Positions 7,054 to 14,857 of a stretch of 16,571 bases of DNA are shown one piece after another. Under the pieces are notes generated by a model. It saw only the letters and a list, made by a program, of their open reading frames with translations. It made no database searches and was not told where the DNA came from. How positions within the stretch are numbered: position 1 is the first letter of the stretch; the number at the start of each line of letters is the position of its first letter. Source of the stretch: Hyphomicrobiaceae bacterium UBA4460. GTDB taxonomy: Bacteria > Pseudomonadota > Alphaproteobacteria > Rhizobiales > Methyloligellaceae. Position numbers and translations under genes: made by a program. Where the stretch lies: positions 1-16,571 of the forward strand of contig DGOS01000106.1 in the NCBI GenBank assembly GCA_002390155.1, given 5' to 3'.

Positions 7054-7189
7054 GATCGCGTGCAAACGGGGGCCGTTCCCGGGGCTTAACCTTGCGGGAG
7101 ACAGTGCCGGTGGGCGCGGCATCAAGGCCTTTGCGCTTCCCGCTCAGGCCCTTAAAGTCGGCCAACTGCATTCTAGCTGGGCATATCTA

Positions 7190-9019
7190 GTGCAAGTCGT
7201 ATCGAACTCCGACGGTCAAGATCGGCAACACCCTGAGTTGGAAGACACCCCGGAGGATGAGGCAAAGCGGCCCTCGCTGCGCCCGCTTCTGAGGCTGCGG
7301 CCGTATCTGCTGCGCCATAAGGGGATGCTCGCCGCCGCTTTCGTCGCGCTGGTGGCCGCCGCCGCGGCCACGCTCGCCGTGCCGTTGGCCGTGCGGCGCA
7401 TGATCGATCTTGGCTTCTCAGGCATCGAGCCCGACCTGATCGACACCTATTTCATGACGCTGGTCGGCGTGGGTGTAGTGCTGGCGCTAGCGAGCGCCGC
7501 CCGGTTCTACTGCGTGAATTGGCTCGGCGAGCGTGTGGTCGCCGATATCCGCAGCGATGTGTTCAAACATCTGACGGGTTTGAGCCCGGCCTTCTTTGAG
7601 GTCTCGCACTCGGGCGAAGTCATGTCGCGGCTCACCGCCGACACCACGCAAGTGAAGGCGGCCGCGAGCACGGCGATCAGCCAAGCCATCCGCAACGTGC
7701 TGCTGCTTGCCGGCGCCGTGGTCATGATGGTGGTGACCAGCACCAAGCTGTCGCTCGCCGTGCTGATCGCCATTCCGATCATTGTGCTGCCGCTCGTCGC
7801 TTATGGCCGGTCCGTGCGGGCGCGTTCGCGGCTCGCGCAAGATGCGCTGGCGCACGCGTCGGCCTATGCCAGCGAGAGCCTCGGCCAGGTGAAAGTGTTG
7901 CAGGCCTTCACCCATGAGACGGCGACCACGGAACGTTACCGGGACGCCGTGGACCGGTCCTTCGAGGCCGCGAATGCGCGCACCAAGGCGCGTGCCGGCC
8001 TCACCGCCATCGCCATCTTTCTCGTGTTCATCAGCGTCGTCGGCGTGTTGTGGTACGGCGCGCAGGATGTGTTGTCCGGCGCCATAACCGGCGGCACGCT
8101 CGGGCAGTTCGTGCTCTACGCCGTATTCGCCGCCGCGGCCGTCGGCAGCCTCAGCGAGGTGTGGGGCGAAGTTGCGCAAGCCGCGGGCGCGGCCGAACGG
8201 CTTGGCGAGTTGCTGCAAGTGCGCTCGCAGATCACGTCGCCCGAACATCCCAAGGCGATGCCTGAGCCGCCCGATGGCGAGATCGCATTTGACGACGTGT
8301 CGTTCACCTATCCGTTGCGGCCCGAGCAGCGCGCGCTCCATGATGTGAGCTTCCAGGTGAAGCCGGGCGAACGCGTGGCGCTTGTCGGCCCATCGGGTGC
8401 CGGCAAGACAACAATCTTTGCGCTGCTGTTGCGCTTCTACGATCCGGAGTCTGGCGCCGTGCGGATCGACGGCGTGCCCGTGAACGAGGCCAGCCTTTCG
8501 GACTTGCGCGCGCGTTTCGCGCTCGTGCCCCAAGAGCCGGCGCTGTTTGCCGACACGGTGGCCGCCAATATCGCTTACGGCGCCGGCAAAGCGAGCCGGG
8601 CCAAAATCGAGGCGGCGGCGAAAGCGGCGCACGCCCACGAGTTCATTATGGAGTTGCCGCAACGCTATGACACCGAGCTGGGCGAGGGCGGTGTTACGCT
8701 CTCGGCGGGGCAGCGGCAGCGCATCGCCATTGCGCGCGCGGTCTTACGCGATGCGCCGATCCTTCTGCTGGACGAGGCGACGAGCGCGCTCGATGCCAGG
8801 AGCGAGACCTTAGTGCAGAAGGCCTTGGACAAAGTGATGGAGGGGCGCACCACGCTCGTCATCGCGCACCGGTTAGCGACCGTCGTGAACGCCGACCGCA
8901 TCTTGGTGTTCGATCGCGGACGTTTGGTGGAGCAGGGGACCCATCAAGTCCTGATGCGCGAAGGCGGCGTCTATGCGCGGCTCGCCGAACTGCAATTCGC
9001 GCCCGACGCCGCAGAGTAG
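7190..9019 (+). CDS. ABC exporter, fused membrane and ATPase domains (subfamily B, MsbA/TAP-like)
   Basis: The 609-residue protein has a six-span type I exporter membrane domain (about residues 45-325, spans near 47-66, 86-105, 165-184, 188-205, 272-290 and 303-320) and a C-terminal ATPase. ATPase motifs are complete: Walker A GPSGAGKTT (400-408), Q-loop VPQEP (446-450), signature LSAGQ (504-508), Walker B ILLLDE (524-529), D-loop SALD and switch histidine H560. It should work as a homodimer exporting a lipid, drug or other hydrophobic molecule; the cargo cannot be told. The proposed GTG start at 7190 has no good ribosome binding site, but a start well before residue 30 is needed to keep the conserved RPLLRLRPYLLRHKG segment. 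Its stop is one base from the end of the convergent MotB-like gene. Confidence 0.9.
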   Translation: MQVVSNSDGQDRQHPELEDTPEDEAKRPSLRPLLRLRPYLLRHKGMLAAAFVALVAAAAATLAVPLAVRRMIDLGFSGIEPDLIDTYFMTLVGVGVVLALASAARFYCVNWLGERVVADIRSDVFKHLTGLSPAFFEVSHSGEVMSRLTADTTQVKAAASTAISQAIRNVLLLAGAVVMMVVTSTKLSLAVLIAIPIIVLPLVAYGRSVRARSRLAQDALAHASAYASESLGQVKVLQAFTHETATTERYRDAVDRSFEAANARTKARAGLTAIAIFLVFISVVGVLWYGAQDVLSGAITGGTLGQFVLYAVFAAAAVGSLSEVWGEVAQAAGAAERLGELLQVRSQITSPEHPKAMPEPPDGEIAFDDVSFTYPLRPEQRALHDVSFQVKPGERVALVGPSGAGKTTIFALLLRFYDPESGAVRIDGVPVNEASLSDLRARFALVPQEPALFADTVAANIAYGAGKASRAKIEAAAKAAHAHEFIMELPQRYDTELGEGGVTLSAGQRQRIAIARAVLRDAPILLLDEATSALDARSETLVQKALDKVMEGRTTLVIAHRLATVVNADRILVFDRGRLVEQGTHQVLMREGGVYARLAELQFAPDAAE

Positions 9020-9020
9020 C

Positions 9021-10049
9021 CTAGCGCTCCGTCAGCTTCAGTTCGATGCGGCGGTTGCGGGCCAGCGCCTCGTCGCTTGAGCCTGCATCGATGGGCTGGA
9101 ACTCGCCGAACCCGGCGGCCACGAGATGTTGCGGCGAAATCCCCTGGCTCATGAGATAGCGCACCACGGAGATGGCGCGCGCGCTCGACAGCTCCCAGTT
9201 GGAGGGAAATTCGGGCGTCGCGATCGGGTTGATGTCCGTGTGGCCGTCGACCCGCATGACCCAGGCGATGTCCGGCGGGATGTTGCCTTCAATCTCTCTC
9301 AGTGCCGTGACCAGCTTGTTGAGCTCAGGCGCCGCGCCGGGCTTCAGATCGGACGAGCCGGGATCGAACAGAACGTCCGAGGGGAACACGAAGCGGTCGC
9401 CGACAATCTTAAAGTCCTGCCTTGCCCCTAAGGCTGCCCGCAGCTTGCCGAAGAAGTCGGAGCGGATCTCGTTGAGCTCCTTCACCTTCTTGGCCAGGGC
9501 TACGTTCAGACGCTGGCCGAGATCGGCAATCTTGGCTTGGGCGTCTTTGTCCTTCGCCTCTGAAGCTTCGAGCGCCTCGTTCAAGGCGGCGAGCTGAAGC
9601 CTGAGCGCGGCAAGCTGCTGGTTGAGCAGTTCGACCTTGGCGAGCGCGTCATTGGTGATCTTGCGCTGATCGTCGAGCTTGGTGCCGAGCGCGGCAATGC
9701 GGCCCTCGGCGTCTTCCGTCGCACCGCTCGCGGTGCCGAGCATCCCCGTCAGCCGCTTGTTTTCCGATTCGGTGTTCAGGAGCGTGGCTTGCAGCGCCGA
9801 CAGATTGTCTTCGGCCGACTCTTTCTTGGACCGTTCGAGCGCCAGCAGTTCGGTCAGCTCGGAGAGCTGCCGGGTCAGCCGCGACAACATCGTGTCCTTG
9901 CCGCTCGCGGCCTGGGTGATGATGTAGTTGGTGACCATGAACATGGCCATGAGGAAGATCACCACGAGCAGCAGCGTGGACAGCATGTCCACGAAGCCCG
10001 GCCAGTAATTGGGGGTGTATTGACGGCGGCGGGCGCGTGCCAGGGCCAT
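9021..10049 (-). CDS. MotB/OmpA-like peptidoglycan-binding stator protein
   Basis: The 342-residue protein has a short cytoplasmic start, one membrane span (about 19-45, GFVDMLSTLLLVVIFLMAMF) with Asp21 placed like the proton-carrying Asp of MotB, a long periplasmic coiled coil (about 55-195) and an OmpA-type peptidoglycan-binding domain (about 215-342). In the last, VDGHTD (268-272), NWELSSARA (284-291) and NRRIEL (332-337) are the usual wall-binding motifs. Together with the MotA-like partner it should form a proton-driven channel anchored to the cell wall. The coiled coil of some 140 residues is longer than in flagellar MotB. The ATG lies 2 bp after the partner's stop, a clear operon. Flagellar genes are absent from the window. 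I recall close relatives in many Hyphomicrobiales labelled only peptidoglycan-binding protein. Confidence 0.85.
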   Translation of the reverse strand: MALARARRRQYTPNYWPGFVDMLSTLLLVVIFLMAMFMVTNYIITQAASGKDTMLSRLTRQLSELTELLALERSKKESAEDNLSALQATLLNTESENKRLTGMLGTASGATEDAEGRIAALGTKLDDQRKITNDALAKVELLNQQLAALRLQLAALNEALEASEAKDKDAQAKIADLGQRLNVALAKKVKELNEIRSDFFGKLRAALGARQDFKIVGDRFVFPSDVLFDPGSSDLKPGAAPELNKLVTALREIEGNIPPDIAWVMRVDGHTDINPIATPEFPSNWELSSARAISVVRYLMSQGISPQHLVAAGFGEFQPIDAGSSDEALARNRRIELKLTER

Positions 10050-10051
10050 GG

Positions 10052-11074
10052 CTAACTGCCTTCGCGGGCCGGCGCGGGCTTCTTGCCGGAGATCTGGCGC
10101 AGCACCGTGGCAAGCTCATGCTGTTGCTGCGCTTGTTCGTCGGCCCATTCGCGCACGACCTTCTGCTCCGCGCGCATTTGGCGAATGAGCTTGTCGACGC
10201 CTTGCGCCAAGTCTTTCACCGCATCGCCCGTATTGTCGTTGAGGATACGCTGCTCGACCTTATCGTTGAGGTCGGACAGCGAGTGCTGCATGTCCATCAG
10301 CGCAAAGCGCAATTGCGGCGAGACATCCTTGGTGCCGGGATCCACCGACTGAAGCTCGGTGATGTTGGCGAGCCAATCTTCAAGCTCGTTATAGAATCGG
10401 CTTTGAGCGTGGCCGGCCTGCAGATCGAGGAAGCCGAGGATCAGCGAGCCCGCCAGGCCGAACAGCGAGCTGGAGAAGGCAATGCCCATGCCGCTCAACG
10501 GTCCGGCCAAGCCCTCTTTCAATTGATCGAAGAGCAGCACGCTTTCGCTGCCGGTCGTGTCGAGCGCGTTGATCGTGTTGCCGACCGAGCTCACGGTCTG
10601 GAGCAGGCCCCAGAACGTTCCGAGCAGCCCAAGAAAAACGAGCAAGCCGACAAGGTAGCGTGTCGTCTCGCGCGCTTCGTCCAGGCGCGAGGCGACGGAC
10701 TCCAGGAGTGTGCGGGCTGAGCCGGTCGCCAACGCAAGGTGGCCGGTGCGGTCGCGCAGCATGGTCGCCATGGGCAGCAGCAAGACGGGCTGTTTGTCGG
10801 TTGCGATGCCGGGGTCCGAGATCCGGAAATTGTTGACCCAGTTGATTTCCGGATAGAGCCGCAAGACCTGGCGGAAGGCATAGACGATGCCGACCACCAG
10901 CACGGCGATGATCAGGCCGTTCAGGCCCGGATTGGCCATGAAGCTGCGTCTCAGTTGCTCGGTCTGGCCGTCGAGGATGATGGCAAGCAGCACGGCGAGA
11001 ACCAGGAACAGCATCATGCGCCAGAGAAAGACCTGCGGGCGCGTGAGCTTCGTCTTGTACTGTTTCGTTGCCAT
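10052..11074 (-). CDS. MotA/TolQ/ExbB-like proton channel protein
   Basis: The 340-residue protein has four likely membrane spans (about 14-34, 51-71, 140-162, 193-218). Spans 3 and 4 hold the MotA/ExbB channel signature: LVFLGLLGTFWGLLQTV at 145-161 and EGLAGPLSGMGIAFSSSLFG at 187-206. Residues 91-139 are a cytoplasmic loop and residues 219-340 a charged, partly coiled-coil cytoplasmic tail that ends in GKKPAPAREGS. It would pair with the downstream MotB/OmpA-like protein as a stator-type motor. The start at 11074 has only a poor Shine-Dalgarno sequence. The 153 bp up to suhB (11075-11227) contains no gene; a weak TTTTGC-17-TAATCT lies there on the minus strand. The family fit is firm but the process it powers is not known. 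ZorA of Zorya defence has the same fold but a much longer tail. Confidence 0.83.
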   Translation of the reverse strand: MATKQYKTKLTRPQVFLWRMMLFLVLAVLLAIILDGQTEQLRRSFMANPGLNGLIIAVLVVGIVYAFRQVLRLYPEINWVNNFRISDPGIATDKQPVLLLPMATMLRDRTGHLALATGSARTLLESVASRLDEARETTRYLVGLLVFLGLLGTFWGLLQTVSSVGNTINALDTTGSESVLLFDQLKEGLAGPLSGMGIAFSSSLFGLAGSLILGFLDLQAGHAQSRFYNELEDWLANITELQSVDPGTKDVSPQLRFALMDMQHSLSDLNDKVEQRILNDNTGDAVKDLAQGVDKLIRQMRAEQKVVREWADEQAQQQHELATVLRQISGKKPAPAREGS

Positions 11075-11227
11075 GTGGTGCCGCTGCTGCGTGGTGTGCT
11101 TCGCGCGAGAGATTAGCCGAATAGTTTGACCGGCAAAACGGCAACCTCAGGGCGAAGACGTTCTTATCAGCCCGCTGTCATGTTTGCCGGGGCCGCGGGG
11201 TCGGGCGCGGGCGCCTCGACGATGCGC

Positions 11228-12094
11228 TTATTTCGCAGCCGTTTTTGCCGGTGCCTTGCTTGCGGTCTTGCCCGCGGCCTTGACCGGCGCGGGCCCTCTT
11301 GCGTCCGCGGCCTTGAGAAGTTTCAAGAGCTTGGCGTGGATCGTCTCGTTGCCGGCGACGATACTGCCCGTTTCCAGCATCTTGTCCTTGCCGGCGATAT
11401 CGGTGGCATAGGCGCCCGCCTCACGCAGCATGACGATGCCGGCGGCAATGTCCCAGGGCTTGATGCCGCTCTCCCAGAACCCGTCATACCGTCCGGCCGC
11501 AGTCCATGCCAGGTCGAGCGCCGCGGAGCCCGTACGGCGAATCCCCGAGGACACGGCCATGATCGCGCGCAGCTCCCGCAAGTAAAGATCGTGGTTCGGA
11601 CGCCCCGCATGGGGAATACCGGTGCAGATGAGAGAGGCCGCAAGCTCCATGCGCGCCGCCACTCGCAGACGGCGCCGGTCATTGAGATAGGCGCCTTTGC
11701 CCTTTTCAGCGGTGAAAGTCTCGTCGCTGACGGGATTATAGATGAGTCCAGCCACGAGCTCGCCATCGCGCTCCAACGCAATGGAGATGGCGAAGAGAGG
11801 AAGTCCGTGCAGAAAATTGGTGGTGCCGTCGAGCGGATCGACAATCCAGCGATGGGTTGCGTCGGCGCCTTTGACCTCGCCGCGCTCCTCCATGAGAAAG
11901 CCATAACCGGGGCGCGCGCGCGACAACTCGGTGAACAGGATTTCCTCTGCGCGGTGGTCCGCGGCGCTCACGAAATTCGCCGGGCCTTTCATTGAAACCT
12001 GAAGCTGCTCCACCTCGCCGAAATCGCGCGTGAGGCTGCGGCCGGCCTTGCGGGCGGCGGTCTGCATGACGTTCATCAACGCGGATGCGGGCAT
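11228..12094 (-). CDS. suhB: Inositol-1-monophosphatase family protein SuhB
   Basis: This 288-residue protein is of the lithium-sensitive Mg-dependent phosphatase family. Metal and catalytic motifs are intact: MEERG (68-72), WIVDPLDGTTNFLHGLP (83-99) and WDIAAGIVMLREAGA (214-228). Members hydrolyse inositol monophosphate or similar sugar phosphates; bacterial SuhB also binds RNA polymerase and NusA in rRNA antitermination. The core ends near residue 262, and the final 26 residues are an Ala/Lys/Pro-rich basic tail (VKAAGKTASKAPAKTAAK), which is extra to the family and probably disordered. The ATG at 12094 fits the usual family N-terminus (LMNVMQTAARKAGRSL). It follows efp by 36 bp on the same strand, so cotranscription is likely. 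Confidence 0.92.
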   Translation of the reverse strand: MPASALMNVMQTAARKAGRSLTRDFGEVEQLQVSMKGPANFVSAADHRAEEILFTELSRARPGYGFLMEERGEVKGADATHRWIVDPLDGTTNFLHGLPLFAISIALERDGELVAGLIYNPVSDETFTAEKGKGAYLNDRRRLRVAARMELAASLICTGIPHAGRPNHDLYLRELRAIMAVSSGIRRTGSAALDLAWTAAGRYDGFWESGIKPWDIAAGIVMLREAGAYATDIAGKDKMLETGSIVAGNETIHAKLLKLLKAADARGPAPVKAAGKTASKAPAKTAAK

Positions 12095-12130
12095 TGTTCG
12101 TTCTCGCCGCCGGCGTGGCCGGCTCTTTAT

Positions 12131-12694
12131 CTATTCGGCGCGTTTGACGTAGGTGACTTCGTTAGTGTCGACCACGATGCGCTCGCCGGCCTCGACGAAT
12201 GGCGGCACCATGACCCGCACGCCGTTCTCCAGCTTCGCAGGCTTGTAGGACGACGCGGCTGTCTGTCCCTTCACCACGGGGTCGGCCTCGACGACTTCGA
12301 GCGTGACGTGGTCGGGTAGGGAGACACCGATGGGGCGGCCTTCGTGACTTTCCACGGTTACCGTCATCCCGTCCTGCAGAAACGCCGCGCGCTCCTCCAG
12401 AAGGTCGCTGGGGATCTGAATCTGGTCGTAGCTCTCCAAGTCCATGAAGGTGAGCATGTCGCCTTCCGGATAGAGATATTGGTGATCCTTCTGCTCCAGG
12501 CGCACGCGCTCGACGGTTTCGGAGGAGCGGAAGCGTTCGTTGAGCTTCGAGCCGTCGATGAGGTTCTTCAGCTCGACCTGCGCGTAGGCGGGACCTTTGC
12601 CTGGTTTCACGGCCTGTGTCTTCACCGCGACCCAGAGGCCGCCTTTATGCGTGATGACGTTGCCGGGCCTAATCTCGTTGCCGTTGATCTTCAT
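12131..12694 (-). CDS. efp: Elongation factor P
   Basis: The 187-residue product has the three-domain EF-P layout with normal length. The first domain carries the loop [12 protein letters not shown], in which Lys33 is the site aligned with the modified Lys34 of E. coli EF-P. The second domain includes the pattern [20 protein letters not shown], and the C-terminal domain has [12 protein letters not shown] and the conserved ending [19 protein letters not shown] enters the ribosomal E site and relieves stalling at polyproline stretches. The start is supported by AAGGGA 5 nt before the ATG. No epmA/epmB modification genes lie in the window. It is the first gene of a probable efp-suhB unit with its own promoter. 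Confidence 0.96.
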   Translation of the reverse strand: MKINGNEIRPGNVITHKGGLWVAVKTQAVKPGKGPAYAQVELKNLIDGSKLNERFRSSETVERVRLEQKDHQYLYPEGDMLTFMDLESYDQIQIPSDLLEERAAFLQDGMTVTVESHEGRPIGVSLPDHVTLEVVEADPVVKGQTAASSYKPAKLENGVRVMVPPFVEAGERIVVDTNEVTYVKRAE

Positions 12695-12728
12695 GAAATC
12701 CCTTGGGGTTGGGTAACGGGCGTGGCGC

Positions 12729-12758
12729 CTTTAAGGCTTGGGGGTCCGCCGCTGTCAA
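12729..12758 (-). promoter_or_regulatory. Sigma-70 promoter of efp (-suhB)
   Basis: On the minus strand a perfect TTGACA (12758-12753), an 18-bp spacer and TTAAAG (12734-12729) precede efp. The start would be near 12721, a leader of about 27 nt. The -35 hexamer overlaps the TGA stop codon (12757-12755) of the Sel1 gene, so the upstream gene's end and this promoter share bases. Confidence 0.65.
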
Positions 12759-13729
12759 GGGCGGGAGGGCGCCTGCTGACCCGCCGGCTGTGTGTCCACC
12801 GCGGCCTGTCCGTCCGACGCATCGTCGGTGAGGCGTCCCGCTTCCCAACCGTCCACCAAACGTTCGGCCTCGACGCGCTGTTCGGGGGCGAGCCTCGACA
12901 GCATGATGTCGAGGGTGAAGTCGCTGACGCCGGCTTGCCGGGCGATCAGATGCCATTTCGCCGCCTGTATGGCGTCCCCCTCGAACACCACGCCGTTGGC
13001 ATAGAGGCGTGCCAGCCGGTTCTGGGCGACGGGATTGCCGTTCTCGGCCGCCTGGCGGAAGAGCGTGGCGGCGCGTTTTTCGTCCTTCTCCACGCCGCGC
13101 CCGTTGAACAGCATGACGCCATACTCGACCTGGGCGGCGGGCAGCCCGGCGTCGGCGGCTCGGCCCGTCCATTCGGCGGCCTTCTGCTTGTCGATGGGGA
13201 CGCCCCGGCCAAACTGGTAGAAGGCGCCGAGATCGTACTGCGCCTGCGGGCTGCCGTGCGTGGCGGCTTTCTGCATCCACTCCGCCGCCTTGATCTCGTC
13301 GGCCGGACGTCCTCGCCCATGCAGGTAAAGGAGTGCGACGTTGTACTGCGCCGCGGCATTCCCGGCCTTCGCGGCGCGCTCGAACAGGTCGCCGGCGATG
13401 GTGAGGTCCTTGCGCACGCCGCGGCCTGAGGCAACGAGGAGCCCTAAGGAGAACTGGGCGTTGGGGTCGCCGAGATCTGCGCCCTTGGCGTAAGCATCCG
13501 CCGCCTTGGCGTAATCTTGAGGCACGCCGAGACCTTCCGCGTGAATCTCGCCCATCAGCGTGTAGGCTTCCTTTGAGCCCGCTTCCGCCTCTTTTTGCGC
13601 AAGGTCCAATGCGGTCAGGTACTTGCCTTCCGCGAAGGCAATATATGACGGGCTTTCCGCAGCGCGCGCCGGGCCACTTGCGAGGATGCAAGCGCTTGCG
13701 ATCAAGACTCCGGCAAATAGTCGTCTCAC
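12755..13729 (-). CDS. Secreted Sel1-repeat protein
   Basis: The 324-residue product starts with a signal peptide (MRRLFAGVLIASACILASGP then ARA, cut likely after residue 23), then has six Sel1-type repeats of about 36 residues between residues 54 and 270. Examples are PNAQFSLGLLVASGRGV and AAAQYNVALLYLHGRGR, followed by KAAEWMQKAATHG. Sel1 repeats are alpha-helical solenoids that bind proteins; periplasmic ones often assist envelope or signalling complexes. The C-terminus (about 295-324) is Gln/Asp/Pro-rich and probably disordered. I choose the GTG at 13729: it yields the signal peptide, has GGAG 6 nt upstream, and overlaps the TGA of the ThiE-like gene as GTGA, so the two are translationally coupled. 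The frame is open further upstream, but that part shows no family likeness. Confidence 0.88.
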   Translation of the reverse strand: MRRLFAGVLIASACILASGPARAAESPSYIAFAEGKYLTALDLAQKEAEAGSKEAYTLMGEIHAEGLGVPQDYAKAADAYAKGADLGDPNAQFSLGLLVASGRGVRKDLTIAGDLFERAAKAGNAAAQYNVALLYLHGRGRPADEIKAAEWMQKAATHGSPQAQYDLGAFYQFGRGVPIDKQKAAEWTGRAADAGLPAAQVEYGVMLFNGRGVEKDEKRAATLFRQAAENGNPVAQNRLARLYANGVVFEGDAIQAAKWHLIARQAGVSDFTLDIMLSRLAPEQRVEAERLVDGWEAGRLTDDASDGQAAVDTQPAGQQAPSRP

Positions 13730-14340
13730 GCGGTGCTCCTGACATGGGCAATGGCGCGGCCGATGTCCGCAACAATGGTGGCGGCGTTGTCGGCCTGCCA
13801 GATTGTGCGGGACGGTGCGACGAAGTCGGCGCCTTGTTGCGCAAATCGTTCCGCCTCGGCCGCCGTGTCCACATTCCACGCCACGCAAGGCACGACGAAG
13901 ACCTCGGACCACCAGGCGACGAGGTCCTCGCTCTCCGGCCCGAAGGCGACATAATCGGCGCCGGCTTCGGCAAGCTCCATGGCGGCGTGGCGGTCCGCCC
14001 TGCAATCCACGCCAATATTGGCGCTTTGCCCGAGTAGGTTGCGCGCGGTTGTATAGCGCTCCAGATCGGCCGCGATATGCACGCCGTCGGCGCCCAGGCG
14101 TTCGGCGCGTTCGAAGTCATTCTCAATGAGGCAGGCGATATTGGCCCCCTGAATCCGGTCGATCAGCCGATCAATCAGCTGGTCGGTGGGAACTTCTTCG
14201 GTATTTTGACCGTTATCGCAGAGCACAACGCAAGCCACCGATGTCGTTGTCAAAGCTTGGGCGAGTTGAGATTCGAGCTTCGCCGTAATCGGCGCAGGAA
14301 CTTGAAAATAGAGGCGGCATTGAGACTTGGCGTCAGCCAT
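13726..14340 (-). CDS. ThiE/TenI-like TIM-barrel protein, degenerate
   Basis: The 204-residue protein has the general order of thiamine-phosphate synthase (ThiE/TenI): CRLYFQVPAP near the start, LIENDFERAERLGADGVHIA at 71-90, NIGVDCRADRHAAMELAEAG at 108-127, ADYVAFGP at 128-135 and GADFVAPSRTIW at 170-181. Several hallmarks of the enzyme are missing. After GADGVH the family has GQxD, here IAAD. The GVSTH-like motif reads GVDCR. The phosphate-binding GGI segment is replaced by AWNVDTAAEA. It is therefore unlikely to be an active synthase as written, and may be a diverged or repurposed paralogue. It is the first gene of a two-gene unit with the Sel1 protein. The Shine-Dalgarno sequence before 14340 is weak. 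Confidence 0.75.
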   Translation of the reverse strand: MADAKSQCRLYFQVPAPITAKLESQLAQALTTTSVACVVLCDNGQNTEEVPTDQLIDRLIDRIQGANIACLIENDFERAERLGADGVHIAADLERYTTARNLLGQSANIGVDCRADRHAAMELAEAGADYVAFGPESEDLVAWWSEVFVVPCVAWNVDTAAEAERFAQQGADFVAPSRTIWQADNAATIVADIGRAIAHVRSTA

Positions 14341-14398
14341 GATTAGGGGGATCCCACGGGCGTGTTTGCGATTGGCCGGTTGTTTTCAGGGATTTGTC

Positions 14399-14427
14399 TC
14401 AAATCACACGCTTCGCGGTACTGTCAA
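14399..14427 (-). promoter_or_regulatory. Possible promoter of the ThiE-like/Sel1 unit
   Basis: On the minus strand a perfect TTGACA (14427-14422) stands 82 bp before the ThiE-like start codon. The region 16-18 bp further (GATTTGAG, about 14405-14398) is a poor -10. The rest of the divergent gap (14341-14568) must also hold the start of the DUF4164-zapA transcript, but no clear plus-strand promoter can be picked out. Confidence 0.4.
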
Positions 14428-14568
14428 ATCCTGTGTGGGCCGCCGATATTGGGGTTGTCGTACGCTCGTTGAAGGTTGAACATGGGGCAATCACATTTCG
14501 CCAGGCTGCTGGGTCACACGGCGAGTCGGTCATAAACCGGCGGCGCCTAGTGGGGAGGGGCGGACGCA

Positions 14569-14835
14569 ATGAAGCAACCGGATGCTCTGCATCGGCTCGA
14601 TACGGCAGTTGACCAACTTGAGGGTCATCTGAAGCAGGCCTTTGCAGGCGGTGGAGACGCCGCCCTCAAGGACGAACTGCGATTTCTGACCGAGGAGCGC
14701 GATCAGCTCCTTGCCGATCTTGAAGCGGAGCGTAGCCGCGTTCGGCGCCTCAAGGCCGCCAATGATGAAGTCTCGGGCCGCCTTGAGGTTGTGATGGGGA
14801 CACTGAAGGATATGATACCGGCCATGCCGGGCTAG
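14569..14835 (+). CDS. DUF4164 family coiled-coil protein
   Basis: The 88-residue product is almost wholly a charged helix with leucine heptads: LHRLDTAVDQLEGHLKQAF at 7-25, then DELRFLTEERDQLLADLEAE and RVRRLKAANDEVSGRLEVVM. This is the DUF4164 family, which regularly precedes zapA in Hyphomicrobiales. It shares the coiled-coil character of ZapB-like division proteins, but function is not established. The start is backed by GGGGAGGGG about 8 nt upstream. zapA follows after 22 bp on the same strand. Confidence 0.85.
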   Translation: MKQPDALHRLDTAVDQLEGHLKQAFAGGGDAALKDELRFLTEERDQLLADLEAERSRVRRLKAANDEVSGRLEVVMGTLKDMIPAMPG

Positions 14836-14857
14836 CTTTGCCGGGCGGGGGAGGTTC

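Noticed and set aside
6938..7171. A 77-residue minus-strand frame between the ABC transporter and rpmE, ending 3 bp before the rpmE start codon.
   Set aside because: It is Pro/Arg-rich with no recognisable domain, contains the likely rpmE promoter, and has no good ribosome binding site. Its spacing to rpmE would suit an operon, so conservation in relatives could still revive it.
7487..8662. A 391-residue minus-strand frame.
   Set aside because: It is His/Arg/Gly-rich and antisense to the ABC exporter, whose motifs are complete in the other frame.
10052..11074. Zorya-type phage defence (ZorA/ZorB).
   Set aside because: The fold matches, but ZorA's very long cytoplasmic tail is lacking and no zorC, zorD or zorE gene is adjacent. 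Neighbours are housekeeping genes.
12669..14126. A 485-residue minus-strand frame over the Sel1 and ThiE-like genes.
   Set aside because: It is out of frame with both real genes, Arg/Ser/Pro-rich, and has no domain pattern.
14523..14527. GAGTC, a CcrM/GcrA-type GANTC site before DUF4164-zapA.
   Set aside because: A single five-base site is expected by chance every few hundred bases; without conservation it cannot be called regulatory.
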